38,294 bases of DNA, taken from contig NZ_QVLT01000039.1 in assembly GCF_003417065.2 (NCBI RefSeq), positions 1 through 38,294 of the forward strand, read 5' to 3'. The position numbers were made by a program, and so were the translations under genes. Below, in pieces: positions 18,971 through 27,141 of the stretch. A model generated the notes under the pieces. That model worked only from the letters and a program-made list of their open reading frames with translations, was not told where the DNA came from and did not search any database. Numbering within the stretch: the first letter of the stretch is position 1; every line of letters starts with the position of its first letter. The DNA is from Hymenobacter lapidiphilus. Lineage in GTDB: Bacteria; Bacteroidota; Bacteroidia; Cytophagales; Hymenobacteraceae.

Positions 18971-20011
18971 ATGACCATCTCCTTTGGCTCCCGCCTCGTG
19001 GGCCCCGACCAGCCGCCGTTCATCATTGCCGAGCTCAGCGGCAACCACAACCAGGATTTGCAGCGCGGCCTGGCCATCGTGGATGCCATGGCTGCCGCCG
19101 GGGCGCACGCCATCAAGCTCCAGACCTACACCGCCGATACCATGACCCTGCCCGGGGCCTACCGCATCGACGACCCTGCCTCGCTCTGGTACGGCCGCGA
19201 GCTGCACGAGCTGTATCAGGAGGCGCATACGCCCTGGGAGTGGCACCAGCCGCTGTTCGAGCGCGCCCGGCAGCACGGTATGCTGGCTTTCAGCTCGCCG
19301 TTTGATGAGACGGCCGTCGATTTTCTGGAAACGCTCGACGTGCCGGCCTACAAGATTGCCTCCTTCGAAAACACCGACTGGCCGCTGCTGCGCCGGGTGG
19401 CCGCCACCGACAAACCCGTGATAATGAGCACCGGGGCCAGCACGCTGGCCGAAGTAGCCGAGGCCGTGCAGGTGCTGCGCGAAGCCGGCTGCCGTGAGTT
19501 GGTGCTGCTCAAGTGCACCAGCACCTACCCCGCCACGCCCCTCAACACCAACCTGCGCACGCTGCCCCACTTCCAGCAGCTCTTCCCCGACACGCTGGTG
19601 GGCCTCTCCGACCACACGATGGGCATCGGCGCCTCGGTAGCCGCCGTGGCCCTCGGCGCCTGCGTTATCGAGAAGCACGTAACCCTGCGCCGCGCCGATG
19701 GCGGGGTGGATTCGGCCTTCTCGCTGGAGCCCGAGGAAGTGGCCCAGCTCGTAACCGAAACCGAGCGGGCCTGGCAGGCGCTGGGTCAGGTGCAGTACGG
19801 CGTACAGCGGGCCGAGGAGAAAAGTCGCCTCTACAAACGCTCGTTGTACGTGGCCCAGGATATAGCCGCTGGTGAGGTTTTCACGAAAGACAACCTGCGC
19901 GTAGTGCGCCCCGGCGACGGCCTGCCCCCTCGCTACTTCGACCAGATCCTCGGCAAGCCCGCCCGCCAGGCCCTGCAAGCCGGTACCCCGCTGACCTGGG
20001 AGGCGTTGTAA
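18971..20011 (+). CDS. pseI: Pseudaminic acid synthase
   Basis: 346 residues. It condenses 2,4-diacetamido-2,4,6-trideoxy-L-altrose with phosphoenolpyruvate to give pseudaminic acid. NeuB-type TIM barrel about 1-275: FIIAELSGNHNQDLQRGLAIV, AIKLQTYTADTMTL, FSSPFDETAVDFLE, IMSTGASTLAEV, LLKCTSTYPA, GLSDHTMGIG, EKHVTLRR. C-terminal SAF (antifreeze-like) domain about 285-346: RSLYVAQDIAAGEVFTKDNLRVVRPGDGLPP. The FENTDWPLL and trideoxy-sugar context favour PseI over sialic or legionaminic acid synthases. Cytoplasmic. Confidence 0.95.
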   Translation: MTISFGSRLVGPDQPPFIIAELSGNHNQDLQRGLAIVDAMAAAGAHAIKLQTYTADTMTLPGAYRIDDPASLWYGRELHELYQEAHTPWEWHQPLFERARQHGMLAFSSPFDETAVDFLETLDVPAYKIASFENTDWPLLRRVAATDKPVIMSTGASTLAEVAEAVQVLREAGCRELVLLKCTSTYPATPLNTNLRTLPHFQQLFPDTLVGLSDHTMGIGASVAAVALGACVIEKHVTLRRADGGVDSAFSLEPEEVAQLVTETERAWQALGQVQYGVQRAEEKSRLYKRSLYVAQDIAAGEVFTKDNLRVVRPGDGLPPRYFDQILGKPARQALQAGTPLTWEAL

Positions 20012-20031
20012 TCCAGTTCCATTCCTCTTTA

Positions 20032-21396
20032 ATGTCCCATCCCCCGCTACCGTCCGAATCGTCAGGCTCCCCCCTCTCCGGCGGAGAGGGGAGCCGGGGG
20101 GGTGAGGTAACCCGCCTGCGCGACATTTTGCAGCTGCGCTTTACTGACCTGTTTGCCTCGCTGCCCGCCCACGCGCTGGAGCCCATTTCGCCGGCCAGCC
20201 CCTGGAAACGGCTGCTGAAAGTGGCCGGCTACGCGGGGCTGCGGCTGGTGGGCAACGTGTTTCGGAAGGTGCGCAACCCCGAAGACCTGCACGGCAAGGT
20301 GTGGCTGTACGTGGTGAGCCAGAACAACTACGACTCGCTGCAGTTTCTGCGCGAGGCCCTGCCCGACGCCGTGCTGGTGGCCGGCCAAAGCAAACAGATT
20401 GGCCGTTACAACGGGGCAGTTAACCGTCTTTCGCTGCGGCGCAAGCTGCTGTACTATGGGCAGTTGCCGGGCGTGTACCGGGCTCTGCAGCGCACCGAAG
20501 GCGAACGGGCCGGGCGGTTCTTCGATTTGATTTTCAACGCCGTCGGCTACTACGAGGTGTACCGGCGGGCATTGCGCCACTACCGGCCCCGGGCCGTGGT
20601 GTTTGCCAACGACCACAACGACGACGCCCGGGCCCTGCTGCTGGCCTGCCAGGCCGAGGGCGGGCCTACCGCCTACGTGCAGCACGCCACCGTGAGCACC
20701 AGCTTTCCACCACTGGGCTTTGGATTGAGCTTGCTAGAAGGGCAGGATGCGCTGGACAAATACCGCCAGTGCGGCTCCGTAGCCGGCCAGGTGGCGCTGG
20801 TAGGCATGCCTAAGGCCGATGCCTTCCTGGCCCGCCGCAACCGTGCGCCCGCCGTGCGCCGGGTGGCGCTGGCCTGCAACACCCTCGACGATACCGCCGC
20901 CATCACCGCCGCCCTCGACTACTTGCTGGCCGAATTTCCCGACCTCACCTTCACCTTCCGCCCCCACCCCGGCGACACCCGCGACTTCTCGTTTCTGGCC
21001 GCCCGGCACCCGGCGCTGCAGTTTTCCGATGCCCGCCAGCAAAACGTATTCGAGTTTTTAAGTGAGCACGATGCGCTGCTAGCCGCTGACACCAGCACCC
21101 ACCTGGAGGCCACGCTGCTCAATTTGGCCAGCGTTTATTTCCGCTTCGGCACCCACGGCATAGCCGACGATTACTATGGCTACGTGGCCCACGGCTTGAT
21201 AGAGCGGGCTGACACGCTGCCGGCTCTGGGCGTCTGGCTGCGGCAGATGCAGCTGTCAAAGCCAGCTGATTTGTACCAGCGGGCCAGTTATTACAACGCC
21301 ACACTGGGCACTCCCGAAGAGGGCCGCAGCCAGCAGCGGGCGGCGCAGGTGCTGCGGGAGTGGCTGGCAGAAACGGCCCCAACGGCGCGGGTGTAG
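20032..21396 (+). CDS. Capsule/polysaccharide-type protein (possible GT-B glycosyl- or glycerophosphotransferase)
   Basis: 454 residues from ATG 20032, 21 bases after pseI. Two Rossmann-like halves are suggested by VWLYVVSQNNYDSLQFLREALPDAVLVAG and by the later VALACNTLDDTAAITAALDYLLAEFPDLTFTFRPHPGDTRDF. The RPHPGD segment and QHATVSTSFPPLGFGL resemble capsule synthesis and CDP-glycerol glycerophosphotransferase-like proteins, but no exact family is certain. A transferase that uses the CMP-pseudaminic acid made here is a reasonable guess from position. Residues 8-26 are translated from a dispersed GC-rich repeat (20066-20110), so the real start may be further downstream (for example TTG near 20126). 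Confidence 0.65.
   Translation: MSHPPLPSESSGSPLSGGEGSRGGEVTRLRDILQLRFTDLFASLPAHALEPISPASPWKRLLKVAGYAGLRLVGNVFRKVRNPEDLHGKVWLYVVSQNNYDSLQFLREALPDAVLVAGQSKQIGRYNGAVNRLSLRRKLLYYGQLPGVYRALQRTEGERAGRFFDLIFNAVGYYEVYRRALRHYRPRAVVFANDHNDDARALLLACQAEGGPTAYVQHATVSTSFPPLGFGLSLLEGQDALDKYRQCGSVAGQVALVGMPKADAFLARRNRAPAVRRVALACNTLDDTAAITAALDYLLAEFPDLTFTFRPHPGDTRDFSFLAARHPALQFSDARQQNVFEFLSEHDALLAADTSTHLEATLLNLASVYFRFGTHGIADDYYGYVAHGLIERADTLPALGVWLRQMQLSKPADLYQRASYYNATLGTPEEGRSQQRAAQVLREWLAETAPTARV
20066..20110 (+). repeat. GC-rich dispersed repeat inside the 5' end of the capsule-type gene
   Basis: Hairpin GCTCCCCCCTCTCC (20066-20079), GGC, GGAGAGGGGAGC (to 20094), then CGGGGGGGTGAGGT. I have seen this pattern as a dispersed intergenic repeat in many bacterial genomes. 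Here it is in frame with the predicted protein. Confidence 0.6.
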
Positions 21397-21404
21397 TTTC
21401 CCGT

Positions 21405-21440
21405 AGAGGCGCGCGGAGGCATGCGCAGAGGCGCGCGGAG
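21405..21440 (+). repeat. Two copies of a 14-bp GC-rich direct repeat
   Basis: AGAGGCGCGCGGAG at 21405-21418 and again at 21427-21440, in the gap before the deacetylase gene. Confidence 0.6.
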
Positions 21441-21462
21441 CTGTTCTGTTTTACTTTGCGAT

Positions 21463-22848
21463 ATGGTTCCTCCGCCGCTGCCCGCTATTACCACCCTTAC
21501 CGCCGAAGTACGACTGACCTACGTGCTGCAGCATTTTTGGGCGGCGTATGTGGATGTGCCGGCAGTTCGCATTGGCTACTCGGCTATTCAGCCACAGATT
21601 GAGGTTGCGGCAGTTGCGCACGGCTTTTTTGCCGCCGCTGCCCCTTACCCTTCTGAGCCGCACTGGCGCGAATGGAATGAGCAGCGGCTGCCGTTCTTCT
21701 TCGATGATAACCGCCAACTGCCGCTACTGGAACTGCTGCCAGCCAGCCGAGCGCGTATCAACACTGATATCATTTCGGCCGCCTTTTACCTGCTTAGCGG
21801 CTGGCAGGAGTTCTTCTCGGCGGAACGCGACCAGCACGGGCGTTTCCCGTACGCGGCCAGCGTGCAGGCCCGCTACGGCTTCGTGGCCGTGCCAGTGGTC
21901 AACTACTACTTCGATATCCTAAAAACGGCCGTCGAGCACGTAACCGGCCAGACGTTGCACCCGCGCCGCTGGGCCGGTGGAGCGGCCTGGGCCTCCTTCA
22001 TCACCCACGATATCGACAACCTGCGCAACGCCTGGAAGCAACCGGCCAAAGCAGCGTTGCGGCGCGGTAATCTACCAGAATTTGGGCGGCAGCTATGGCG
22101 GCACTTCACCCAAAAGGATGCCTGGGACAACCTGGAGCTGGTGCAGCAAACAGTGGCCATATACGGCGCGAAAAGCACGTTCTTCTTTCTGCCCGAGCAC
22201 CGCAAAGCGGCCAACGGTACCCCCAACGCCGACTACTCTCTTAACTCAGTCAGGGCAGATATAGGGGCTCTGAATGCGGCCGGGGCCGAGATTCAATTGC
22301 ACGCCAGTTTGGGCACGGCCACCAACCTCAACCAACTGACTCAGGAAGCCATGGTGAAGATGAGGAGCGAGCCCACGGATGTTCCCGGCATCCGCTTCCA
22401 TTATCTGCAATGGGAACCGCGCATCACGCCCGAATTACTGGGCGACCTAGCCTTTACCTACGATTCGACGCTGGGCTTCGCCGAGCACTACGGCTTTCGT
22501 AATTCTTATTGCCTGCCTTTCAATCCTTTCAACTTCCAACGCGGACAACCCGGCAACTTCCTCGAAATCCCGCTCAACGTGATGGACGCCACCCTCCACC
22601 ACCCCCGCTACCTGCAGCTGGCCCCCGATGAAATTCTGCCGGCCCTCACGCCGATGTTCCAGGAAATCGAGCGGTTCAGGGGCGTCTGCACGGTACTCTG
22701 GCACAACGAGAACTTCGACCCGGCCAATCAGCACAACGGCCCCGTGCAGTTCCGCGCCATCATGGAGTACCTTCGCGGCCGCAACGTGGCCTTCGTCAAT
22801 GGTCAGGATATTTTACTTAGACATGAGCTGGTGAGAGGTGAGAGATGA
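21463..22848 (+). CDS. Polysaccharide deacetylase family protein
   Basis: 461 residues from ATG 21463. An upstream ATG at 21421 lies in the direct repeat and adds 14 Arg/Cys-rich residues, so it is not preferred. An N-terminal region of about 170 residues (LTYVLQHFWAAYVDVPAVRIGY, LPFFFDD) is typical of the large Bacteroidota form. A NodB-like part follows with ITHDIDN (the metal-binding Asp pair), FFFLPEHRK, EIQLHASLG (His) and VLWHNENFDP. These proteins hydrolyse N-acetyl groups of surface sugars. No signal peptide is obvious. The last codons are formed by a heptamer array (GGTGAGA). Order and strand tie it to the glycan locus. Confidence 0.82.
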   Translation: MVPPPLPAITTLTAEVRLTYVLQHFWAAYVDVPAVRIGYSAIQPQIEVAAVAHGFFAAAAPYPSEPHWREWNEQRLPFFFDDNRQLPLLELLPASRARINTDIISAAFYLLSGWQEFFSAERDQHGRFPYAASVQARYGFVAVPVVNYYFDILKTAVEHVTGQTLHPRRWAGGAAWASFITHDIDNLRNAWKQPAKAALRRGNLPEFGRQLWRHFTQKDAWDNLELVQQTVAIYGAKSTFFFLPEHRKAANGTPNADYSLNSVRADIGALNAAGAEIQLHASLGTATNLNQLTQEAMVKMRSEPTDVPGIRFHYLQWEPRITPELLGDLAFTYDSTLGFAEHYGFRNSYCLPFNPFNFQRGQPGNFLEIPLNVMDATLHHPRYLQLAPDEILPALTPMFQEIERFRGVCTVLWHNENFDPANQHNGPVQFRAIMEYLRGRNVAFVNGQDILLRHELVRGER

Positions 22849-22930
22849 GACTTTTGTTCTGACTAGCGGCAGCAAGCCATTCGAACGAAAATTCCATTTT
22901 TCACTTCTCACTTCTCGCCTCTCACTTCTA
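22830..22930. repeat. Pair of opposed heptamer arrays between deacetylase and flippase
   Basis: GGTGAGA, GGTGAGA, GATGAGA at 22830-22850, and ACTTCTC, ACTTCTC, GCCTCTC, ACTTCTA at 22903-22930, each in a strict seven-base register. The two are roughly complementary and can pair. The first supplies the C-terminus and stop of the deacetylase; the second ends five bases before the flippase start. Confidence 0.6.
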
Positions 22931-22934
22931 AATT

Positions 22935-24404
22935 TTGGGTATCGTTCAGCGGCAGGGGCTGCGCAACACCGTCATTTCCTACCTCGGGCTGGCGCTGGGC
23001 TTCGTGAGCACCACGCTGGTGCTGCCGCGGTTTTTCGAGCCCGGGCAGCTGGGCGTTACCACTACGCTGGCCTCGGTCTCGACGCTACTGGCGCAGGTGG
23101 CGGCGTTTGGGTTTGCCAGCGTCGGCATCCGGTTTTTCCCCTACTTCCGCAACCGCGAAAACGGCCACCACGGCTTCCTGCCCTTCCTGCTGGGCGTGCC
23201 GCTGCTGAGCTTTGTGGCGGTGGCGGTCCTATTCTGGCTGGGCAAGCCGGTACTGCTGGGCTTTTATGAGACGGAAGTCGCGGCGCTGGGCCCCTACTAC
23301 GCCTGGGGAATCGTTTTTGCGCTCTTCACCCTGCTGTACTCGCTACTAGATGCTTACCTGAAGGCGCTCTACCACACGGCCTTCTCGTCGTTTCTGCAGG
23401 ATATTTTGCTGCGGCTACTCATTCTGGGCGGGGCGCTGCTGTTTGCGCAGGGGCTGCTGTCGTTTCACGGCTACGTGCTCTGGTTTATTGGCGTAAACGG
23501 GCTTCTGGTGCTGCTACTTACGGGGTATCTGCTGCGCATCGACGAGCTGCACTGGCGGCCCCGGCGGGCGGTACTGGCGGTGCGGCCGGTGCGCGAGCTG
23601 TTCAGCATGGGCGCCTTCACGCTGCTCAGCTCACTCTCCGGCTCCATCATTATGTATATCGACACGCTGATGGTGGGCTCGCAGGTGAGCCTGGCGGCGG
23701 CCGGCATCTACGCCATTGCCTTCAACATCAGCACGGCGCTGGCTATTCCGGCCCGCTCCCTCAACAAAATTGCCTTCCCGCTGCTGGCCGACTATTGGAA
23801 AGAGCAGAACCTGGTGGGCATGGCCGATTTCTACCGGCGTACCACCCGCCTCAACGCCCTTATCGGCTGCCTGCTGGCGCTGGGCATCGGCCTCAACCTG
23901 CCGTTCATCTACTCGCTCATGCGGGCCGAATACGCCCAAGGCACGCTGGTGGTGCTGCTGCTGCTGGGCAGCCGCCTCTTCGACGGCATCACGGGTCTCA
24001 ACGGCCTCATTCTGGTCACCTCGCCGCGCTACCGTTTCGATCTGGTGTTCAACGCCTCGCTTTCGCTGCTGATTGTGGTGCTGAACCTGCTGCTGATTCC
24101 GCGCTTGGGCATGGTGGGCGCGGCCGTGGCGGCGGTGGCGGCGCAGGTCAGCATCAACTTGGCCCGCACCTGGTTTGTGTGGCACAGCTTCCGGATGCAG
24201 CCTTTTACCTGGCAGATTCCGCTCATCCTGCTCATCACGGCCGCCGCCGGACTGGCCGGCTGGCTGGCACCTACGCTGGCCTCTCCCCTGCTCACGATGC
24301 TGCTGCGCTCCACCGTCATCACGGCCGTGTACGGCGGCCTCGCCCTGGCTACCGGCGCGGCCCCCGAAGCCGTGGCGCTGCTGCAAAAAATGCGGCGGCG
24401 CTAG
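22935..24404 (+). CDS. Wzx-like oligosaccharide flippase (MOP superfamily)
   Basis: 489 residues from TTG 22935 (GIVQRQGLRNTVISYLGLALGF, a common beginning in Bacteroidota homologues). About 12-14 hydrophobic helices are spread over the whole length, for example FLPFLLGVPLLSFVAVAVLFW, LLRLLILGGALLFAQGL and TLLSSLSGSIIMYIDTLMVG. Such proteins move lipid-linked sugar units across the inner membrane. As last gene of the glycan run it would export the unit made by the upstream enzymes. A polymerase (Wzy) is not visible in the window. Confidence 0.86.
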   Translation: MGIVQRQGLRNTVISYLGLALGFVSTTLVLPRFFEPGQLGVTTTLASVSTLLAQVAAFGFASVGIRFFPYFRNRENGHHGFLPFLLGVPLLSFVAVAVLFWLGKPVLLGFYETEVAALGPYYAWGIVFALFTLLYSLLDAYLKALYHTAFSSFLQDILLRLLILGGALLFAQGLLSFHGYVLWFIGVNGLLVLLLTGYLLRIDELHWRPRRAVLAVRPVRELFSMGAFTLLSSLSGSIIMYIDTLMVGSQVSLAAAGIYAIAFNISTALAIPARSLNKIAFPLLADYWKEQNLVGMADFYRRTTRLNALIGCLLALGIGLNLPFIYSLMRAEYAQGTLVVLLLLGSRLFDGITGLNGLILVTSPRYRFDLVFNASLSLLIVVLNLLLIPRLGMVGAAVAAVAAQVSINLARTWFVWHSFRMQPFTWQIPLILLITAAAGLAGWLAPTLASPLLTMLLRSTVITAVYGGLALATGAAPEAVALLQKMRRR

Positions 24405-24410
24405 CACTGT

Positions 24411-24437
24411 GCTGTAGCGGAACGGACGTTCTACAGC
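24411..24437. terminator. Hairpin between convergent flippase and SDR genes
   Basis: GCTGTA (24411-24416), a GCG bulge, GAACG, loop GA, CGTTC, TACAGC (24432-24437). It overlaps the SDR stop codon. No clear T-run, so confidence is moderate. Confidence 0.4.
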
Positions 24438-25237
24438 TTGAAGTCCGACTCTTCCTTGCGGAAATGCTTGAGCACGAGCTTATCGGCCAGGCCGGGGAGC
24501 AGGCGGTTGAGCCACACGGTGAGCTTACCCTGGCTGGTGAGGATGAGGTCGCGGCGGCGCTGGCGCACGGCTTCCAGCAGGTGCCGGGCCACTACTTCGC
24601 TGCTCATCATGGCCCCTTCGTCGCGGGGCGACTCGCCTTGGGCTTTGCCGTCGGCGGCCAGGGCCACGTTGCGGATGTTGGAGGCCGTGAAGCCCGGGCA
24701 GGCCAGCAGCACGTGCACGCCCTGGGGCAGCAGCTCGGTGCGCAACGCCTCCAGGAAGCCGTGCATGGCAAATTTGGAGGCCGAGTAGCCCGTGCGCCCC
24801 GGCAGCCCCCGGTAGCCCGCAATGCTGCTAATGCCCACAATTGAGCCCTTGGCGGCCGTAACATAGGGCAGCGCAAACTTGGTGGCGTACACGGTGCCGA
24901 AAAAGTTGGTCTGCATCAGCTGCCGGATAACGTCCAAATCAGCATCCCGAAACAGGGCCCGCATACTGATGCCGGCGTTATTGATGAGCACGTCGAGCCC
25001 GCCGAAAGCGGCCACCGTTTCGGCCACGGCCCGCTCCGAATCGGCCTCTACGCCCACATCGGCCCGGATAGCCAGATGGGCAATGTCCAAAGCAGCCATT
25101 TCAGCGGCAGTTTCGGCCAGCCGGGCTTCGTTACGGCCGGTAAAGGCCACTTTAGCGCCCGCCCGCCCAAACTCCAGGGCCGTGGCCCGGCCAATGCCCG
25201 ACGTACCGCCCGTAATCAGCACTACTTTATCTTTCAT
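24431..25237 (-). CDS. Short-chain dehydrogenase/reductase
   Basis: 268 residues, classical SDR. Cofactor motif GGTSGIGRA near the N-terminus, a TGRN segment suggesting NADP, LINNAGIS, and catalytic Ser in ISSIAG with YSASK (Tyr-x3-Lys). The tail WLNRLLPGLADKLVLKHFRKEE with preceding basic residues is seen in SDRs that act on lipid or sterol-like substrates near membranes, but the substrate is unknown. Single gene, divergent from rlmD. Confidence 0.9.
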   Translation of the reverse strand: MKDKVVLITGGTSGIGRATALEFGRAGAKVAFTGRNEARLAETAAEMAALDIAHLAIRADVGVEADSERAVAETVAAFGGLDVLINNAGISMRALFRDADLDVIRQLMQTNFFGTVYATKFALPYVTAAKGSIVGISSIAGYRGLPGRTGYSASKFAMHGFLEALRTELLPQGVHVLLACPGFTASNIRNVALAADGKAQGESPRDEGAMMSSEVVARHLLEAVRQRRRDLILTSQGKLTVWLNRLLPGLADKLVLKHFRKEESDFKL

Positions 25238-25334
25238 AATCAGCAGAAGTCAGCAGGAATAAACCTGCCCGCAAATTACGCCGCCAACCTGCAATCGACG
25301 CCTAAAGGAAGCTTCTCACACCTGCCGACTACAA

Positions 25335-25375
25335 AATCAGTTGCATCAGCGAAGAATCAGCGCGAATCAGTGATT
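25335..25375. repeat. ATCAGCG-type repeat before rlmD
   Basis: Degenerate units AATCAG, ATCAGCG, AATCAGCG and AATCAGTG follow each other and end at the predicted -7 box of rlmD. Confidence 0.55.
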
Positions 25376-25382
25376 AGCTTTG
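25375..25382 (+). promoter_or_regulatory. Predicted -7 box for rlmD, four bases before the GTG
   Basis: TAGCTTTG fits TAnnTTTG. CAGG separates it from the GTG at 25387, which suggests a leaderless transcript. Confidence 0.45.
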
Positions 25383-25386
25383 CAGG

Positions 25387-26796
25387 GTGAGGAAATCTGT
25401 TAAAAACATCCCGGCGGAGCTGCTCCGCGAAGTCGAAATTACCGACATGGTGGCCGAGGGCAAGTGCCTGGTGCGCCGCGAGAATCTGGTCATTTTTGTG
25501 ACCCAGGTAGCGCCCGGCGACGTGGTGGACCTGCGCGTGACCAAGTCCAAGAAGAACTTTCTGGAGGCCGTGCCCACCAAGTTCCATAAGTACTCCGAAC
25601 TGCGCGTGACGCCGTTCTGCGAGCATTTCGGTACCTGCGGGGGCTGCAAATGGCAGCACTTGGGGTACGACACTCAGCTGAAGTTCAAACACCAGCAGGT
25701 GGCCGACACCCTGCAGCGCATCGGCAAGGTGGCGCTGCCCGAAATCCTGCCCATCACCCCCTCGCCCGACCAGACCTACTACCGCAACAAGCTGGAGTAC
25801 ACCTTCAGCCACAACGGCTGGCTGACCAACGAGCAGATTGCCAGCGGCCACGACTACGAGCGGCGCGTGCTGGGCTTCCACACGCCCGGCCGCTTCGATA
25901 AGATTCTGGACGTGAACCACTGCTGGCTGCAACCCGACCCGAGCAACCAGATCCGACTGGCGGTGCGCGACTACGCCCTGGAGCACGACTTGCCCTTCAA
26001 CAACCTCGTCACCCAAGAAGGCTTCCTGCGCAACCTCATTATCCGGACGGCCAATACCGGCGACCTGATGGTGATTCTGCAGTGCTACTACGCCCACGAC
26101 GCGCTGGTGCCGCTGCTGGATTTCCTGGCCGAGCGGTTCCCGCAAATCACTTCGCTCAACTACGTGCTCAACGACAAGGGCAACGAAACCTTCAACGACC
26201 TGGAGGTGGTGTGCTACCGGGGCGAGCCGCACATCCACGAAGAGATGGAGGGCCTGCGCTTCCGCGTGGGGCCGAAATCGTTCTACCAGACCAACTCGGA
26301 AGGCGCCTACAACCTCTACAAAATCACCCGCGACTTCGCCCAGCTCACGGGTTCGGAGCTGGTGTACGACCTCTACACTGGCGCCGGCACCATCGCCAAC
26401 TTCGTGGCCCGGCAGGCCCGCCACGTGGTGGGCGTCGAGTACGTGGAGTCGGCCGTGAAGGATGCCTACATCAACTCCGAAATCAACGGCACGACCAACA
26501 CCGAGTTCTACGCCGGCGACATGAAGGACGTGCTCAACGCCGAGTTCATCGCCAAGCACGGCCGCCCCGATGTCGTCATCACCGACCCGCCCCGCGCCGG
26601 AATGCACCCCGACGTGGTGGCCCGCCTGCTCGAAATGCGCGCCCCCCGCATCGTCTACGTCAGCTGCAACCCCGCCACCCAGGCCCGCGACCTGGAGCTA
26701 CTGGACGAGGCGTACCAAGTGGTGAAAGTGCAGCCCGTGGACATGTTCCCGCATACTCACCACGTGGAGAACGTGGTGCTGCTGGAGCTGCGGTAG
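25387..26796 (+). CDS. rlmD: 23S rRNA (uracil-5-)-methyltransferase RlmD
   Basis: 469 residues from GTG 25387. SAM-dependent methylation of a uracil in 23S rRNA (U1939 in E. coli numbering for RlmD). N-terminal TRAM-like part with VTQVAPGDVVDLRVTKSKKNFLEA. Iron-sulfur cysteines C78, C84 and C87 (CEHFGTCGGC) and C179 in HCW. SAM motif LVYDLYTGAGTIANFVA, PPRAGMHPDVV, and catalytic C427 in YVSCNPATQARDL. The related family members RlmC and TrmA are less likely because of the four-cysteine cluster and TRAM part. Cytoplasmic, single gene. Confidence 0.92.
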   Translation: MRKSVKNIPAELLREVEITDMVAEGKCLVRRENLVIFVTQVAPGDVVDLRVTKSKKNFLEAVPTKFHKYSELRVTPFCEHFGTCGGCKWQHLGYDTQLKFKHQQVADTLQRIGKVALPEILPITPSPDQTYYRNKLEYTFSHNGWLTNEQIASGHDYERRVLGFHTPGRFDKILDVNHCWLQPDPSNQIRLAVRDYALEHDLPFNNLVTQEGFLRNLIIRTANTGDLMVILQCYYAHDALVPLLDFLAERFPQITSLNYVLNDKGNETFNDLEVVCYRGEPHIHEEMEGLRFRVGPKSFYQTNSEGAYNLYKITRDFAQLTGSELVYDLYTGAGTIANFVARQARHVVGVEYVESAVKDAYINSEINGTTNTEFYAGDMKDVLNAEFIAKHGRPDVVITDPPRAGMHPDVVARLLEMRAPRIVYVSCNPATQARDLELLDEAYQVVKVQPVDMFPHTHHVENVVLLELR

Positions 26797-26800
26797 CCAG

Positions 26801-26856
26801 CTGTCATCCTGAGCGGAGCGAAGACCTTATCACACCTTAACGTGTCGTTGTCATGT
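26801..26856 (+). repeat. Half hairpin element, subfamily C, merging into the GIY-YIG start codon
   Basis: The left arm 26801-26833 is present, and then a loop-like stretch AACGTGTCGTTGTCATGT matches the loop of the copy at 27142-27229 (AACGTATCGTTTACATGT) at 15 of 18 bases. No right arm follows; the ATG of the GIY-YIG gene lies within this loop sequence instead. The missing right arm has a near-perfect partner (32 of 33 bases) at 27197-27229, on the other side of the gene. Confidence 0.8.
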
Positions 26857-27116
26857 CCTACTACGTGTACATCACCACAAACCCGGCGAGGAAAGTTCTG
26901 TACATCGGCATAACCAACGACCTCACAAGTCGGATGGCTCAACACTATACTAATCGTGGTTCAGCCCAAACCTTTGCAGGCAAGTATTTCTGTTACAATC
27001 TGCTTTACTTTGAAGAGCATCAAGACAGCAAAGCAGCCATTGCTCGTGAGAAGGAATTAAAGGGCTGGACGCGAGCGAAGAAGGACGTATTGATTGCGAC
27101 TGAAAATCCTGATTAG
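26853..27116 (+). CDS. GIY-YIG nuclease, small URI-type
   Basis: 87 residues with YYVYI at the start, then VLYIGITNDLTSRMAQH (the YIG part and catalytic Arg), and a conserved Glu region AIAREKELKGWTRAKK. This is the minimal single-domain GIY-YIG fold found in many Bacteroidota, with no DNA-binding extension. Family members cut DNA; the cellular role of these small forms is not settled. Its base composition is lower in GC than its neighbours. It is enclosed by arms of hairpin elements of one subfamily (26801-26833 and 27197-27229), and its start codon is in the loop of the first, which suggests a link between enzyme and repeat. Confidence 0.9.
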   Translation: MSYYVYITTNPARKVLYIGITNDLTSRMAQHYTNRGSAQTFAGKYFCYNLLYFEEHQDSKAAIAREKELKGWTRAKKDVLIATENPD

Positions 27117-27141
27117 ATTTTTCTGGAAACATGAACATAGT

